Shown piece after piece: positions 6,942 to 15,614 of a stretch of 64,000 bases of DNA. Both the position numbers and the translations under genes were made by a program. The notes under the pieces were generated by a model. It was not told where the DNA came from and did not search any database. It saw nothing but the letters and a program-made list of their open reading frames with translations. Every line of letters starts with the position of its first letter. Position 1 is the first letter of the stretch. The stretch covers positions 372,001 to 436,000 of the forward strand of contig NZ_LQGV01000003.1 in assembly GCF_001620065.1 (NCBI RefSeq), read 5' to 3'. This stretch comes from Microbacterium sp. TNHR37B (GTDB taxonomy: Bacteria; Actinomycetota; Actinomycetes; Actinomycetales; Microbacteriaceae).

Positions 6942-8033
6942 TCAGCGCGGCGCGCCCGCCTCGTCCCGGCCGACGAAGATCACTCCGCGGTAACCTTCGT
7001 CCGACCATCGGACGAGCCGGTCGAGGTCGGCAAGGCGCACCGGCAGCTCGTGAGTGTCCACCCACGTCTCGCCCGTGTCACGGTTGATCCAGGGGTCTTC
7101 CACGATCACCACGTCGACCCCGTCGGAAGCGTGAGCGAGCACCCAGTGCGGTCCGTGCTCGCCATGCATCGGCTCCTCGTCGATGAGGAGAAGGGCGAGG
7201 TCGCCGCCGGCGACCCGACGCGCGATCTCCTCGACGCCCACTCGATCGCCGGTGACGACGATGCCCAGCTCTTCCGCGCGGCGTCGCGACTCCGCCTGCA
7301 GTTCGGCCCGGAAGTCGAGCTCGAATCCCGTGTAGTTCTCCACGAGCACGGGCCCGTCGTGATCCAGGCTCACCTCGACCGCGGAGGTGCCCACATGCTC
7401 GGCCGTCGTCACCGCGAGACCGAACGGCTCACAGGCGGGGTAGTTGCTCGCGAGTCGCCAGAACCCGAGCTCGACATCACGGTCCTGCGAGTCGCCCGCG
7501 AACCCCTCGACGCCGCGCAGTCCGGCGCCCATGAGTGAGGCGACCGCACCACAGGTGAACAGGGTCGTCTGCGCGTAGTACCCGGGCTCGGCATGCGGAA
7601 GATGGCGCAGCCAGAGCACCGCGCCGCGTGTCGACTGCGTGCCGACGGCACCGTAGGGCCGCCGGAGGGGAACGAAGCCCGCCTCCGCGGCGAAGCCGGG
7701 AAGCTCCTCCGGAGAGCTCCACTTCAGGGCGATGTCCCCCCGACCGCGGGCGCGGTCCCGCAACGCGCGGACGAGGGCGGCGCCGGCGGACTCGTCCCGC
7801 CACCACGGATCGACCGCCGTCGTGCCCGCGGTGGCCGGGCGCCCGGTCTCCAGGGCCGCGGCGACGATCTCGCCCCCCTCCGTCACGGTGACCAGCGCAG
7901 GGCGATACGCCGCGCGGGGAGAGCTCCATCGCTGCGCTCGCTCCGCCCCCACGCGTTCGGCGAGCTCCTCCACGTGAGCGCGGATCGTGTCCCACCCGTC
8001 ATGGACGAGGACATCGGTGGCGAGCTGGGTCAT
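6942..8033 (-). CDS. GNAT-like domain fused to a C39-like cysteine peptidase domain
   Basis: 363 residues. The N-terminal half resembles a GNAT acyltransferase ('ALVTVTEGGEIVAAALE', 'AGAALVRALRDRARGRG'). The C-terminal half has a C39-peptidase layout: 'QTTLFTCGAV' (oxyanion Gln and nucleophile Cys near residue 175), 'HGPHWVLAHASDG' (His) and 'VEDPW' (Asp). Standard C39 domains cleave leader peptides behind a double Gly and sit in exporters; this one is free and soluble. It is the last gene of a peptide-type ABC importer operon, overlapping the ATPase stop by 4 nt (ATGA), which sets the start at 8033. Acting on imported or intracellular peptides is a reasonable inference, not shown. Confidence 0.7.
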   Translation of the reverse strand: MTQLATDVLVHDGWDTIRAHVEELAERVGAERAQRWSSPRAAYRPALVTVTEGGEIVAAALETGRPATAGTTAVDPWWRDESAGAALVRALRDRARGRGDIALKWSSPEELPGFAAEAGFVPLRRPYGAVGTQSTRGAVLWLRHLPHAEPGYYAQTTLFTCGAVASLMGAGLRGVEGFAGDSQDRDVELGFWRLASNYPACEPFGLAVTTAEHVGTSAVEVSLDHDGPVLVENYTGFELDFRAELQAESRRRAEELGIVVTGDRVGVEEIARRVAGGDLALLLIDEEPMHGEHGPHWVLAHASDGVDVVIVEDPWINRDTGETWVDTHELPVRLADLDRLVRWSDEGYRGVIFVGRDEAGAPR

Positions 8034-9610
8034 GAGGCGGTCTCTCCGTCGTGATGCCGCGCGCCCGTGCTCTCCAGGAGCGCAGCGGCGACGAGGGTCT
8101 GGGTGAAAGGATGCCGGGGAGATCCGAGGACATCGGCGCAGGCGCCGTGCTCGACGACCTTCCCCTCCCACATGACGGTGACAGTGTCGGCGAGGGTGCG
8201 CACGACCGCCAGGTCATGGGAGATGAACAGCAGGGTGATGCCGCGCTCGTCGCGCAGCCGCCGGAAGAGCGCAAGGATCTGCGCTTGGACCGAGACGTCC
8301 AAGGCGGACACCGACTCGTCGCAGATGAGCAACCGGGGACGGGGAGCGAGCGCGCGCGCAATCGCCACGCGCTGGCGCTGGCCGCCGGAGAGGTCGGCAG
8401 GCCTCCGCGTGGCGAACTCGGCCGGCAGGCCCACCGTCTCCAGCAGCCCCGCGACGGTGTCGGTCGCCCCGGGAACGGCACGCAGCGCCTCGCGGAGGAT
8501 CGCCCCGATCGTCATCATCGGGTTGAGCGAGGAGTACGGATCCTGGAAGACGATCTGCATCTGCCCGGGCATGCGAGACCGGCGGCCGGGCGCGAGCGGG
8601 GCGCCCGCGAAGGAGATCGTCCCGCCGTCCTCCCGTTCCAGTCCCGCGATGCACCGGGCGAGCGTCGACTTCCCGGAGCCCGACTCGCCCACGATCCCGG
8701 CGATGACCCCGGTCGGGATCTCCAGGTCCACGTTCGAGAGGACCGTCCGCTCGCCGAAGGACTTGTCTACCCCGCGAACGCTCACCAGCACTTCGGGCTC
8801 CGCCGGTGGGGACTCCCGAGCGGGAGGCTCCGGCGTCGGAGCGAGAGCCGGGTCGGCCGCCACGAGCGCGCGCGTGTAGGGATGCTGGGGGTCACGGAGC
8901 ACGGAAGCGGTGCGGCCGCGCTCCACGATGTCGCCGTGCCTCATGACGAGGACCTCATCGGCACGCCCGCGCACGACGCCGAGGTCGTGCGAGATCAGGA
9001 CGATCGGAAGTCCCCGGCTGTCCTGGAGCGACCGCAGCGCATCGAGCACTTCGCCCTGATTCGACGCGTCGAGTGCCGTCGTGGGCTCGTCCGCGATCAG
9101 CAGCTGGGGGTCGCTGGCCACGGCGGCCGCGATCGCGACCCGCTGGCGCATCCCGCCCGACAACTGGTGCGGGTAGGCGCGGAGGACGCGTTCGGGGAGG
9201 TTCACCTCCGCGAGGCTCCGCACGACCGCATCGCGACGCTCCGTCCGGTCCATCCGCGTGCCGCGAGCGGCCTCGAGCGTCCAGGCGATCTGATCCCCAC
9301 ATCGGTGGACGGGCGACAGGCTCGTGAACGGGTCCTGCAGCAGCAGCGCCACCATCCGCCCCCGGATTCCGCGCCACTGGTCGGGGCGCGTCGACAGATC
9401 GATCGCGCGCTCCCCGATGCTCAGCCGGCCGCGGGCGCGGAACCCGCGCGGAAGCAGACCCACGAGACTCTTCGCCGAGAGCGTCTTTCCCGATCCCGAC
9501 TCACCGATGAGGGCCAGCATCTGCCCGGGTGCCACATCCGCGCCGAACGGTGCCACCACCTGTCCCGCCGGCCCCACGACCGACAGCTCCTCGATGCGCA
9601 CCCCGTTCAT
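8030..9610 (-). CDS. peptide/nickel-type ABC importer, fused double ATPase subunit
   Basis: 526 residues with two complete nucleotide-binding domains in tandem, equivalent to DppD plus DppF. Each has Walker A (GESGSGKT, then GESGSGKS), signature (LSGGMRQR, then LSGGQRQR) and Walker B (LLIADEPTT, then LLICDESVS). Note ESVS in the second domain where DEPTS/DEPVS is usual. The linker after each domain is the oligopeptide-type C-terminal extension. It overlaps the permease gene upstream and the GNAT-C39 gene downstream by 4 nt each, so the operon is translationally coupled. It powers uptake of a peptide-like or metal-chelate substrate at the membrane. Confidence 0.9.
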   Translation of the reverse strand: MNGVRIEELSVVGPAGQVVAPFGADVAPGQMLALIGESGSGKTLSAKSLVGLLPRGFRARGRLSIGERAIDLSTRPDQWRGIRGRMVALLLQDPFTSLSPVHRCGDQIAWTLEAARGTRMDRTERRDAVVRSLAEVNLPERVLRAYPHQLSGGMRQRVAIAAAVASDPQLLIADEPTTALDASNQGEVLDALRSLQDSRGLPIVLISHDLGVVRGRADEVLVMRHGDIVERGRTASVLRDPQHPYTRALVAADPALAPTPEPPARESPPAEPEVLVSVRGVDKSFGERTVLSNVDLEIPTGVIAGIVGESGSGKSTLARCIAGLEREDGGTISFAGAPLAPGRRSRMPGQMQIVFQDPYSSLNPMMTIGAILREALRAVPGATDTVAGLLETVGLPAEFATRRPADLSGGQRQRVAIARALAPRPRLLICDESVSALDVSVQAQILALFRRLRDERGITLLFISHDLAVVRTLADTVTVMWEGKVVEHGACADVLGSPRHPFTQTLVAAALLESTGARHHDGETAS

Positions 9611-10458
9611 GCGGCCGCTCCCGTCCGTGAGAGGCGTTCGCCGAGCCAGTCGCCGAATACATTGACCGCGCAGGCCACGAGGATGATCAGCACGGCGGGG
9701 AGGATGACGGCGGCCGGATTGTCGAACATGATCGCGCGGTTGTCGGTGAGCTGCCGCCCCCAATCGGCGGTGCCGGGCGCCACCCCCACTCCGAGGAACG
9801 ACAGCGACGAGAACGCCACCAGAGCGAAGGCCGTGTTGAGCATGACGTTCGTGATGATCAGGGTCGAGACGTTCGGGAGGATGTGACGGAACATCACGCG
9901 CCACCGCGACAGCGACAGCATCTGCGCCGCCTCGATGTAGGGCCGCGCCGCTTGCTCCAAGACCCCCGCGCGCACGATGCGGATGTCCGAGGGGGAGAAC
10001 AGGACGATCAGCAACGCGACCGTGACGCCGTAGCCGCCTCCCAGCACCCCCGAGACGACGATCGCCGCGAGAAGGACCGGCAGCGCCAGGAGCAGATCGG
10101 TCCAGCGACCGATGAGGAAGTCCAGCCACCCGTGCTCGTAGCCGGCGAGGGTGCCCAGCACGATGCCGAAGAGCATGGATCCGAGGGCGACGCACACCGG
10201 TCCGACGATCGACGACGCCGCTCCGGCGACCGTCATCGCCCAGACGTCTCGTCCGAGCTCGTCGGTGCCCAGGGGATGCCCGTCGCTTCCCGCCGGCAGG
10301 AGGCTCGCGAGGATGTCCTGCCGCATGGCATCGGGGTAGAGGAGACCGCCCACCGCCACGGTGATCGCCACGACGACAAGGAAGGCGACCACGACGACGA
10401 TCGCCCAGGGCGCTCGGCGGCGGGTGGGGGTGGAGAGCAGTTCGATGGCGGCGGTCAT
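9607..10458 (-). CDS. peptide/nickel-type ABC importer permease (DppC-like)
   Basis: 283 residues, six hydrophobic helices. The N-terminus has the DppC-type 'HPLGTDELGRDVWA' segment that precedes the permease core, and an EAA-loop 'YIEAAQMLSLSRWRVMFRHILPN' near residue 190. 4-nt overlaps with both neighbours. It pairs with the DppB-like permease upstream to form the membrane channel. Confidence 0.9.
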   Translation of the reverse strand: MTAAIELLSTPTRRRAPWAIVVVVAFLVVVAITVAVGGLLYPDAMRQDILASLLPAGSDGHPLGTDELGRDVWAMTVAGAASSIVGPVCVALGSMLFGIVLGTLAGYEHGWLDFLIGRWTDLLLALPVLLAAIVVSGVLGGGYGVTVALLIVLFSPSDIRIVRAGVLEQAARPYIEAAQMLSLSRWRVMFRHILPNVSTLIITNVMLNTAFALVAFSSLSFLGVGVAPGTADWGRQLTDNRAIMFDNPAAVILPAVLIILVACAVNVFGDWLGERLSRTGAAA

Positions 10459-11450
10459 GACGGCCTCCGGGCGGTGCGTACCCGCGGGTCGAGCACGAGA
10501 TAGGCGAGGTCGGCCAGGAGCGCGATCACGGCGATCACGACGGCGACCAGGAGCGTGAGGGACTGGACGACGGCGATGTCCTTGAAGAGGACCGAGTCCT
10601 GGAGGAGCGTGCCGAGTCCCGGGAGGGCGTAGGTCGTCTCTGCGAGCACCGTGCCGCCGACGAGGAAGGTGAGCACGAGACTCGCTCCCGTCACGATCGG
10701 GATGGCGGCGTTGCGCAGCGCGATACGTTCCACGGTGCGCTCGGACAGCCCGCGGGCGCGCGCGGAGGTCACGTAGTCCGAGGCGAGTTCTCGCAGCATC
10801 GCGGTGCGCGTGAGCTTGAGGACGATCGCCCCGAGGCCGAGGGCGAGGGTGATCGCCGGCAGCACGAGATGCCGGAGCGTGTCGAAGCCCCCGTCGCCCG
10901 CCCCGTACACGGGGAAGACCGGCAGGTAGTAGGCGAAGGCGTAGAGCAGCAGCAGGCCGATCGCGAACGTCGGCGCGCTCAGTCCCACGATGGCGAACAC
11001 GTTCGCCACGCGGTCCACGGCGCCGCCCGGGCGCACGGCGCTGCGCACTCCCAGGGGAATCGCGACAGCGAGAGCGCACACGAAGGCCAGTCCGCAGAGA
11101 GAAAGCGTGATGCCCAGGCGAGACGAGATGGCATCGGCCACCGGAAGCTGCAGCCGGATCGAGGTGCCCAGGTCTCCCGTGACGAACCCCCCGAGCCAGC
11201 GCAGGTACTGGATCACGACCGGGTCGTCGAGGTGGTACTGCGCACGGACGGCGGCCACCGCCTCCGGGGTCACCGGGCGGTTGCCGAGCAGGTTCTTCAC
11301 GATGTCGCCGGGGGCCAGATACATGAGCGAGAAGATCACGATCGACAGCGCCAGCAGCACCCCCGCGGTGCCGAGCACGCGCACCACGAGCAGGCGTCCG
11401 AGAGGACGTGCCCGCGCCGCGCGTGCCCGGAAGATCGAGGCCGAAGTCAC
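10455..11450 (-). CDS. peptide/nickel-type ABC importer permease (DppB-like)
   Basis: 331 residues. An N-terminal helix with 'IFSLMYLAPGDIVKNLLG' and the region 'YLRWLGGFVTGDLGTSIR' are typical of DppB/OppB subunits; the EAA loop is 'YVTSARARGLSERTVERIALRNA'. The GTG start at 11450 lies 10 nt after the binding-protein stop. The Pro-rich periplasmic loop and six helices match family length (about 310-340). Confidence 0.9.
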   Translation of the reverse strand: MTSASIFRARAARARPLGRLLVVRVLGTAGVLLALSIVIFSLMYLAPGDIVKNLLGNRPVTPEAVAAVRAQYHLDDPVVIQYLRWLGGFVTGDLGTSIRLQLPVADAISSRLGITLSLCGLAFVCALAVAIPLGVRSAVRPGGAVDRVANVFAIVGLSAPTFAIGLLLLYAFAYYLPVFPVYGAGDGGFDTLRHLVLPAITLALGLGAIVLKLTRTAMLRELASDYVTSARARGLSERTVERIALRNAAIPIVTGASLVLTFLVGGTVLAETTYALPGLGTLLQDSVLFKDIAVVQSLTLLVAVVIAVIALLADLAYLVLDPRVRTARRPS

Positions 11451-11460
11451 GAGCCGGTCG

Positions 11461-13068
11461 TCACTCTGCCGCGCGGTACAGCTGCGTCGGCCACGACGAG
11501 ATGAAGGCGAAGGAGCTGTAGTCCTTGATCCCGAGGTCCTTCGCGAACGCCGTCGCCGACTGCCCCCACCACAACGGGACGTTGATGACGTCCTTCGCCT
11601 GCAGCGTCTCGGCCTGGATCAGCACGTCCACCCGCTCGGCGGGGTCGGAGGTCGCTCCGGCCTTGGTCAGCAGGTCGGTGACGGCGGGGTTGTCGTAGGC
11701 GGCAGGGTTGCCCGCGCCCAGCAGGTAGCTGGGCACCTCGGCGGGATCCCCGAGCGTGGAGAAGTACCACATGACGTTGATGCCGTGATCGCCCGAGGCG
11801 TCGAGGCTGGCCAGCCACTCCTCGATCGGGACCTCGCGAACCTTGAGGGTGATCCCGATGTCGGCGAGGCTCTGCGAGAGGGCCTGGGCGGCCGATCCGA
11901 TCTGCGGCCCCGTGTTGGGGGTCAGGATCTCGGCTTCGAAACCGTCGGGCTGCGTGGACGCAGCCAGTGCCGCCTTTGCCGCGTCGAGATCGAAGTCCCA
12001 CTGCGGGATCGCGGCGAGCTTGTCGCGAGCCGCCTGTGCGTCGTAGGCCTTGCCCAGGGACTCCGGCGTCATGATGGCGGTCGCCGCCTCGCCGTGGCCG
12101 CGCAGCAACGACTTCACGTACGCATCGCGGTCCACCGCGTGGGCGATCGCCTCCCGAACCTTGGGGTCGTCGAAGGGCGCGACGCTCGTGTTGAAGTAGA
12201 GGCCCACGTAGGAGAGGTCGTTGATGTAGTCGACACGCATCGAGTCGAGCTTCTCCCACTGCGACGACTGCGCGAGCGGGACGTTGAAGGCGACGTCGAT
12301 GTCGCCGGCCTGGGCGGCCAGCAAGCGGGTCGATTCGTCCGGGACGAAGGTGACCTTGATCTCCTTCACTTTGGGAAGCTCCCCCCACCAGGTGTCGACG
12401 CGTTCCATCGTCACGTGGGAATCGGGGACGAACTCGGTCACCCGGTACGGCCCGGTGCCGAGCAGGAGCGACTTCGAGGTGCCGACCTTGCCGTCGTTCG
12501 CCTCCCAGAACGCGCGGGAGGTGATGAAGGCCGCCCCGCCCGTGCTCATGTTGGCGGCGAAGGCGGGGTCGGGGTCCTTCAGGGTGATGGTGACCTCGGC
12601 GTCGTCGGTCTTCTCGATCGTGTCGACGTTGGTCAGGTAGTAGGTGAGGCCGGGAGAGGCCTTCTCGTCGCGGGCCTCCTCGAGGCTGAACACGACATCG
12701 TCGGCGGTCACGGGTGTGCCGTCCTGGAACTCGGCGTCAGGACGCAGCTCGTAGACATAGGTGACGTCGTCGGTCTGCGTCCACGACTCCGCCAAGCCCG
12801 GCTGCACGCGGCCCTGCGCGTCGATCGAGACGAGCCCCTCTTGCACGATCGAGGCGATGTAGTAGTTGAGGATTCCCGCCTCCTGTCCGACATAGAGGCT
12901 CGAGAGCGAGCCGGGCAGAGCGACGGTGACGCTGTCGATCTCGGCGCCGGTGTCGGCACCGACGGTCGCGGTGGGTGCCGGGGCACCCGTGGCGCAGGCG
13001 GTCAGCAGCAGCACGGACGCCGCGGCGGCGGCTCCGGCGTGCGCGAGTCGAGTGGTGGTCAGGGACAT
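11461..13068 (-). CDS. peptide/nickel-type ABC importer substrate-binding lipoprotein
   Basis: 535 residues. Lipoprotein signal peptide ending in the lipobox LLTAC (Cys near residue 25), then a family-5 extracellular binding protein with 'LAESWTQTDDVTYVYELRPDAEFQDGTPVTADDVVFS' features typical of DppA/OppA/NikA. The ATG at 13068 has a strong AGAGGAG about 8 nt upstream, so it can be translated by itself. However, the frame upstream stays open into a LysR-type regulator with no stop between (see the overlapping entry). It captures the substrate outside the membrane for the two permeases encoded next. The ligand is not predictable; peptides are most likely. Confidence 0.88.
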   Translation of the reverse strand: MSLTTTRLAHAGAAAAASVLLLTACATGAPAPTATVGADTGAEIDSVTVALPGSLSSLYVGQEAGILNYYIASIVQEGLVSIDAQGRVQPGLAESWTQTDDVTYVYELRPDAEFQDGTPVTADDVVFSLEEARDEKASPGLTYYLTNVDTIEKTDDAEVTITLKDPDPAFAANMSTGGAAFITSRAFWEANDGKVGTSKSLLLGTGPYRVTEFVPDSHVTMERVDTWWGELPKVKEIKVTFVPDESTRLLAAQAGDIDVAFNVPLAQSSQWEKLDSMRVDYINDLSYVGLYFNTSVAPFDDPKVREAIAHAVDRDAYVKSLLRGHGEAATAIMTPESLGKAYDAQAARDKLAAIPQWDFDLDAAKAALAASTQPDGFEAEILTPNTGPQIGSAAQALSQSLADIGITLKVREVPIEEWLASLDASGDHGINVMWYFSTLGDPAEVPSYLLGAGNPAAYDNPAVTDLLTKAGATSDPAERVDVLIQAETLQAKDVINVPLWWGQSATAFAKDLGIKDYSSFAFISSWPTQLYRAAE

Positions 13069-14136
13069 GTCGGGGTGCTCCTCTGCGAGGGTGGGTGAGA
13101 GTTCGGTGCGGTGCGGTGCGGGGTACGACACGAATCGGGCTCGGTGTCCGGCGGAGCGACGGCGCGCATCGACGACGGCGTCGACCCCGGTCGTGGGAAG
13201 CCGATGGGTGGCCAGGGCACGCAGCGCCTCTGCCACGGCCGGGATCGAGGCCGCCTCGACCAGGGTGACGGCGGACGTGCGACGCGTGACGGCGGGAAGG
13301 AGGCCGAGTGTGCGAACGCGCTCGGGAAGGTCCACACCGGCCAGCGCGCCCTCGGGGAGGAACGCCGTCCCCACTCCCTGCGCCACGAGTGCGATCGCCG
13401 CGTCAGGGAGCGACACCGCCAGATCCCGGGCGTCGGCGCCGCGACCGAGCATCTCGGCGATGGGATCCGTCGCCGTGCCGCGGCCGGCGATCCACGGGTG
13501 GGCGGCAAGGAGCGACGGGTCCACGCGCGAGGCCTCGGCGTGGGCGTCGAGCGTCGTCAGCGCGAGGATCTCCTCGGCGAACAGGAACGTCGAACGCAGG
13601 CCCGCCGCCCTCGCCGCGGTGCTGCGACGGGCTCTCTCGCCGACTGCCGAGACGAGGGCGATGTCCGCACGGCCGTCCCGGATCATCGCGAGCGCGTCCG
13701 CCGCGTCGGCCGCCTCGGTGATGCCGACCTCGATCTGCGCTCCCGCGTCGGCCAGCCGGCCCAGAGCGGGGGCGAGCATGGGGCCGATGGCTTCGGCCGG
13801 GGCGGCGAAACGCGCCGCATCGGCGCGGCGGCCGAGCAGACGAGCGAGTTCGGTCGCGGCGGCCGTGAGGCTGGCGTCGATGCGCGGCGCGTGGGCGGCC
13901 AGCAGCGCACCGATCGGGGTGAGGCGCGCCGCGCGCGCCGTGCGGGCGACGAGGCTGGCTCCCAGTCTCGCCTCCAGACGCTGCACGTGCTGAGTGATGG
14001 TCGGCTGGGTGTATCCGAGGGAACGCGCCGCGGCACTGATCGACCCGGTCTGATCGATGGCGACGAGGATCCGGAGGGAATGGACGTCGAGGGCGCGTGT
14101 CAGTGCGTCGACATCGATCGCTCCCGATTCATCCAT
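11461..14136 (-). CDS. LysR-type regulator reading in frame into the binding-protein gene
   Basis: The regulator part is 13069-14136 (about 356 codons). It has an N-terminal LysR helix-turn-helix ('TGSISAAARSLGYTQPTITQHVQRLEARLG', residues about 31-60) and a periplasmic-binding-like effector domain to about residue 315. LysR proteins are usually about 300 residues and stop there; here the frame runs through a 40-codon low-conservation stretch straight into the lipoprotein, giving an 891-codon frame. Three copies of CGGTG (13104-13118) lie in that linker, a place where slippage could have removed the old stop. The binding protein's own SD and signal peptide imply separate initiation. A -10 box TAGCAT sits 6 nt before the ATG at 14136. 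Either a lost stop, a sequencing indel, or a true read-through. Confidence 0.6.
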   Translation of the reverse strand: MDESGAIDVDALTRALDVHSLRILVAIDQTGSISAAARSLGYTQPTITQHVQRLEARLGASLVARTARAARLTPIGALLAAHAPRIDASLTAAATELARLLGRRADAARFAAPAEAIGPMLAPALGRLADAGAQIEVGITEAADAADALAMIRDGRADIALVSAVGERARRSTAARAAGLRSTFLFAEEILALTTLDAHAEASRVDPSLLAAHPWIAGRGTATDPIAEMLGRGADARDLAVSLPDAAIALVAQGVGTAFLPEGALAGVDLPERVRTLGLLPAVTRRTSAVTLVEAASIPAVAEALRALATHRLPTTGVDAVVDARRRSAGHRARFVSYPAPHRTELSPTLAEEHPDMSLTTTRLAHAGAAAAASVLLLTACATGAPAPTATVGADTGAEIDSVTVALPGSLSSLYVGQEAGILNYYIASIVQEGLVSIDAQGRVQPGLAESWTQTDDVTYVYELRPDAEFQDGTPVTADDVVFSLEEARDEKASPGLTYYLTNVDTIEKTDDAEVTITLKDPDPAFAANMSTGGAAFITSRAFWEANDGKVGTSKSLLLGTGPYRVTEFVPDSHVTMERVDTWWGELPKVKEIKVTFVPDESTRLLAAQAGDIDVAFNVPLAQSSQWEKLDSMRVDYINDLSYVGLYFNTSVAPFDDPKVREAIAHAVDRDAYVKSLLRGHGEAATAIMTPESLGKAYDAQAARDKLAAIPQWDFDLDAAKAALAASTQPDGFEAEILTPNTGPQIGSAAQALSQSLADIGITLKVREVPIEEWLASLDASGDHGINVMWYFSTLGDPAEVPSYLLGAGNPAAYDNPAVTDLLTKAGATSDPAERVDVLIQAETLQAKDVINVPLWWGQSATAFAKDLGIKDYSSFAFISSWPTQLYRAAE

Positions 14137-14142
14137 AGGGGC

Positions 14143-14187
14143 ATGCTATTGATCCCCGCATTTCGATGGTGTAACAGAATGTATCGA
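14143..14187 (-). promoter_or_regulatory. LysR-gene promoter region with TAGCAT -10 and a TCGAT/ATCGA dyad
   Basis: TAGCAT (14148-14143) ends 6 nt before the LysR start codon, a leaderless arrangement. Upstream, TCGAT (14163-14167) and ATCGA (14183-14187) form a spaced dyad around an AT-richer core, the kind of site LysR regulators use for autoregulation. Binding is inferred. Confidence 0.4.
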
Positions 14188-14317
14188 TCTGTCGCGCGGC
14201 TTCACAGAACGTCCTGGATGCACCGCGATCGATGCCAGGAGAATCCGGATGCCCGCCGCGGACAGGGAGGATCGACGTGAGCAGCCGAGATCGATGAGGA
14301 GAGAGGTCAGCGACGAC

Positions 14318-15061
14318 ATGGAAGCGTCCCCACCGCAGGAGAAGGCCCGCGACGCGGCTACCGCGCACGGCGCCTGGGTGTCGGCGAGGGATCGTCTCGT
14401 CTGGGGGCGCGACGGCATCGCGTCGCTTCGCGCGACGCACTGGCTCGACGACGCCCCCCGGGAGTTTCCCGACACGCCAGGCGTCTGGCATGCCGACGCG
14501 GGACGCGCCGTCGGCGATCTGCCGAGCGGCCGCGTGCTCCTTCCCGTCGGCGACGAGCACCGCGAGGGACAGGTGCTGCTCCGCGGCTTCGCGCGCGACG
14601 GCATGACGGCCCTCCGCGTGTTCGATCCCGCGGCGGCGACAGACCGGGGAATCTCGCGGATCGATCGGTTCCCGTACACCCCCGGAGACACGATCGCAGC
14701 AACGGTCCGTCTCGCCGACCACACGCGGTCGACGCAGGCGGTCGACGGCCACGTGGGGACGTCGGTCTACGGAGCGGAGGTGGAGCTCGACATCGACGGT
14801 GTCCGCCTCTGCCTCGCGGCGCAGGTGCGCGCGGACGGCACGCTCTTCCTCGCCTTCTCCGACCGGACGAGCGGGACCGAGAGCTACCGGTTCCGCTTTC
14901 TCCAGCTCCCCGCCCCCGACGCCGACGGCCGCGTGGAGGTGGACTTCCACCGCGCCTACCTCCCGCCGTGCGCCTTCTCGGACCACTACGTGTGCGTCTT
15001 CCCTCCGCCTCAGAACCGGGTGTCCGTGGCGATCCGCGCCGGAGAGGCCCTCGTGCGCTGA
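14318..15061 (+). CDS. DUF1684 family protein
   Basis: 247 residues from ATG 14318. The sequence shows the DUF1684 layout: a 'GIASLRATHWL' start segment, 'SGRVLLPVGD', 'FDPAAATDRGISRIDRFPYTPGD', and the closing 'VDFHRAYLPPCAFSDHYVCVFPPPQNRVSVAIRAGE' region with conserved Pro, Cys and Asn. The function of the family is unknown. In-frame ATGs at 14249 and 14294 are alternatives; GAGGAGAG at 14296-14303 favours 14318. It lies divergently from the LysR gene, so it may share its control region and be a regulated target. Confidence 0.75.
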   Translation: MEASPPQEKARDAATAHGAWVSARDRLVWGRDGIASLRATHWLDDAPREFPDTPGVWHADAGRAVGDLPSGRVLLPVGDEHREGQVLLRGFARDGMTALRVFDPAAATDRGISRIDRFPYTPGDTIAATVRLADHTRSTQAVDGHVGTSVYGAEVELDIDGVRLCLAAQVRADGTLFLAFSDRTSGTESYRFRFLQLPAPDADGRVEVDFHRAYLPPCAFSDHYVCVFPPPQNRVSVAIRAGEALVR

Positions 15062-15124
15062 TCCATCCACCCCTCACCGATTCCCCGCCAGGCGGCGTAG
15101 CCTGGCAAGGATCGAGGAGGAGTC

Positions 15125-15532
15125 ATGCGCACGATCGGCACGGTGGTCGGTGTCGGTGCCCTGTGCCTGGTTCTCGCCGCCTGCAGCCCGGGAGGTCCCA
15201 TGAACGCGACGCCGAGCAGCCCCTCTCCCCGGCCGTCCTTCCAGACGACGACGCCGGGCCCCGTCGGGCCGTCGGGGTCGGCCACGGAGGTCCCGTCGGC
15301 GCGATGGGCCGCGATCCGCGCGGACCTCACCGCGCGCGGCGTCACCGAGGAGCCGGAGCTGGTGTCCGCCGAGCGGCTCACCTTCAACGACGGTTCCCTG
15401 GGGTGCCCGAGCCCCGGGCAGTCCTACACCCAGGCGCGGGTCGAGGGGATGCGCGTGGTCGTGAGGGCAGCCGGCGACACCTACGACTACCGCTTCGGCG
15501 ACGGCGACGCGCCTCGCCTCTGCACGCGCTGA
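15125..15532 (+). CDS. small exported lipoprotein
   Basis: 135 residues. Signal peptide with lipobox LAAC (Cys at about residue 21), a Ser/Thr/Pro-rich linker to about residue 60, then a compact domain with 'GCPSPGQSYTQ..VEGMRVVV' and a C-terminal Cys that could form a disulfide. This 'GCPxPGxxYxQ' signature recurs in unnamed actinobacterial secreted proteins. GAGGAGGAG lies just before the ATG and a TAGCCT -10 box at 15098-15103 gives a 15-20 nt leader. Confidence 0.75.
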   Translation: MRTIGTVVGVGALCLVLAACSPGGPMNATPSSPSPRPSFQTTTPGPVGPSGSATEVPSARWAAIRADLTARGVTEEPELVSAERLTFNDGSLGCPSPGQSYTQARVEGMRVVVRAAGDTYDYRFGDGDAPRLCTR

Positions 15533-15574
15533 GCACACGTCCCGGGGGAAGCGCCATCGACGGCGCCCGCAGAA

Positions 15575-15602
15575 GAGGGGCGATGCTCGCGCACCGCCCC
15601 TC
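15575..15602. terminator. hairpin between convergent genes, possible bidirectional terminator
   Basis: GAGGGGCG (15575-15582) pairs with CGCCCCTC (15595-15602) across a 12-nt loop. It lies between the lipoprotein (plus) and subtilase (minus) stops. There is no clear T-run. Confidence 0.4.
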
Positions 15603-15614
15603 CCCTGGATCGGC

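Noticed and set aside
13111..14280. 389-codon open frame on the plus strand
   Set aside because: Antisense to the LysR regulator domain and its promoter; Arg/Gly/Asp-rich without motifs.
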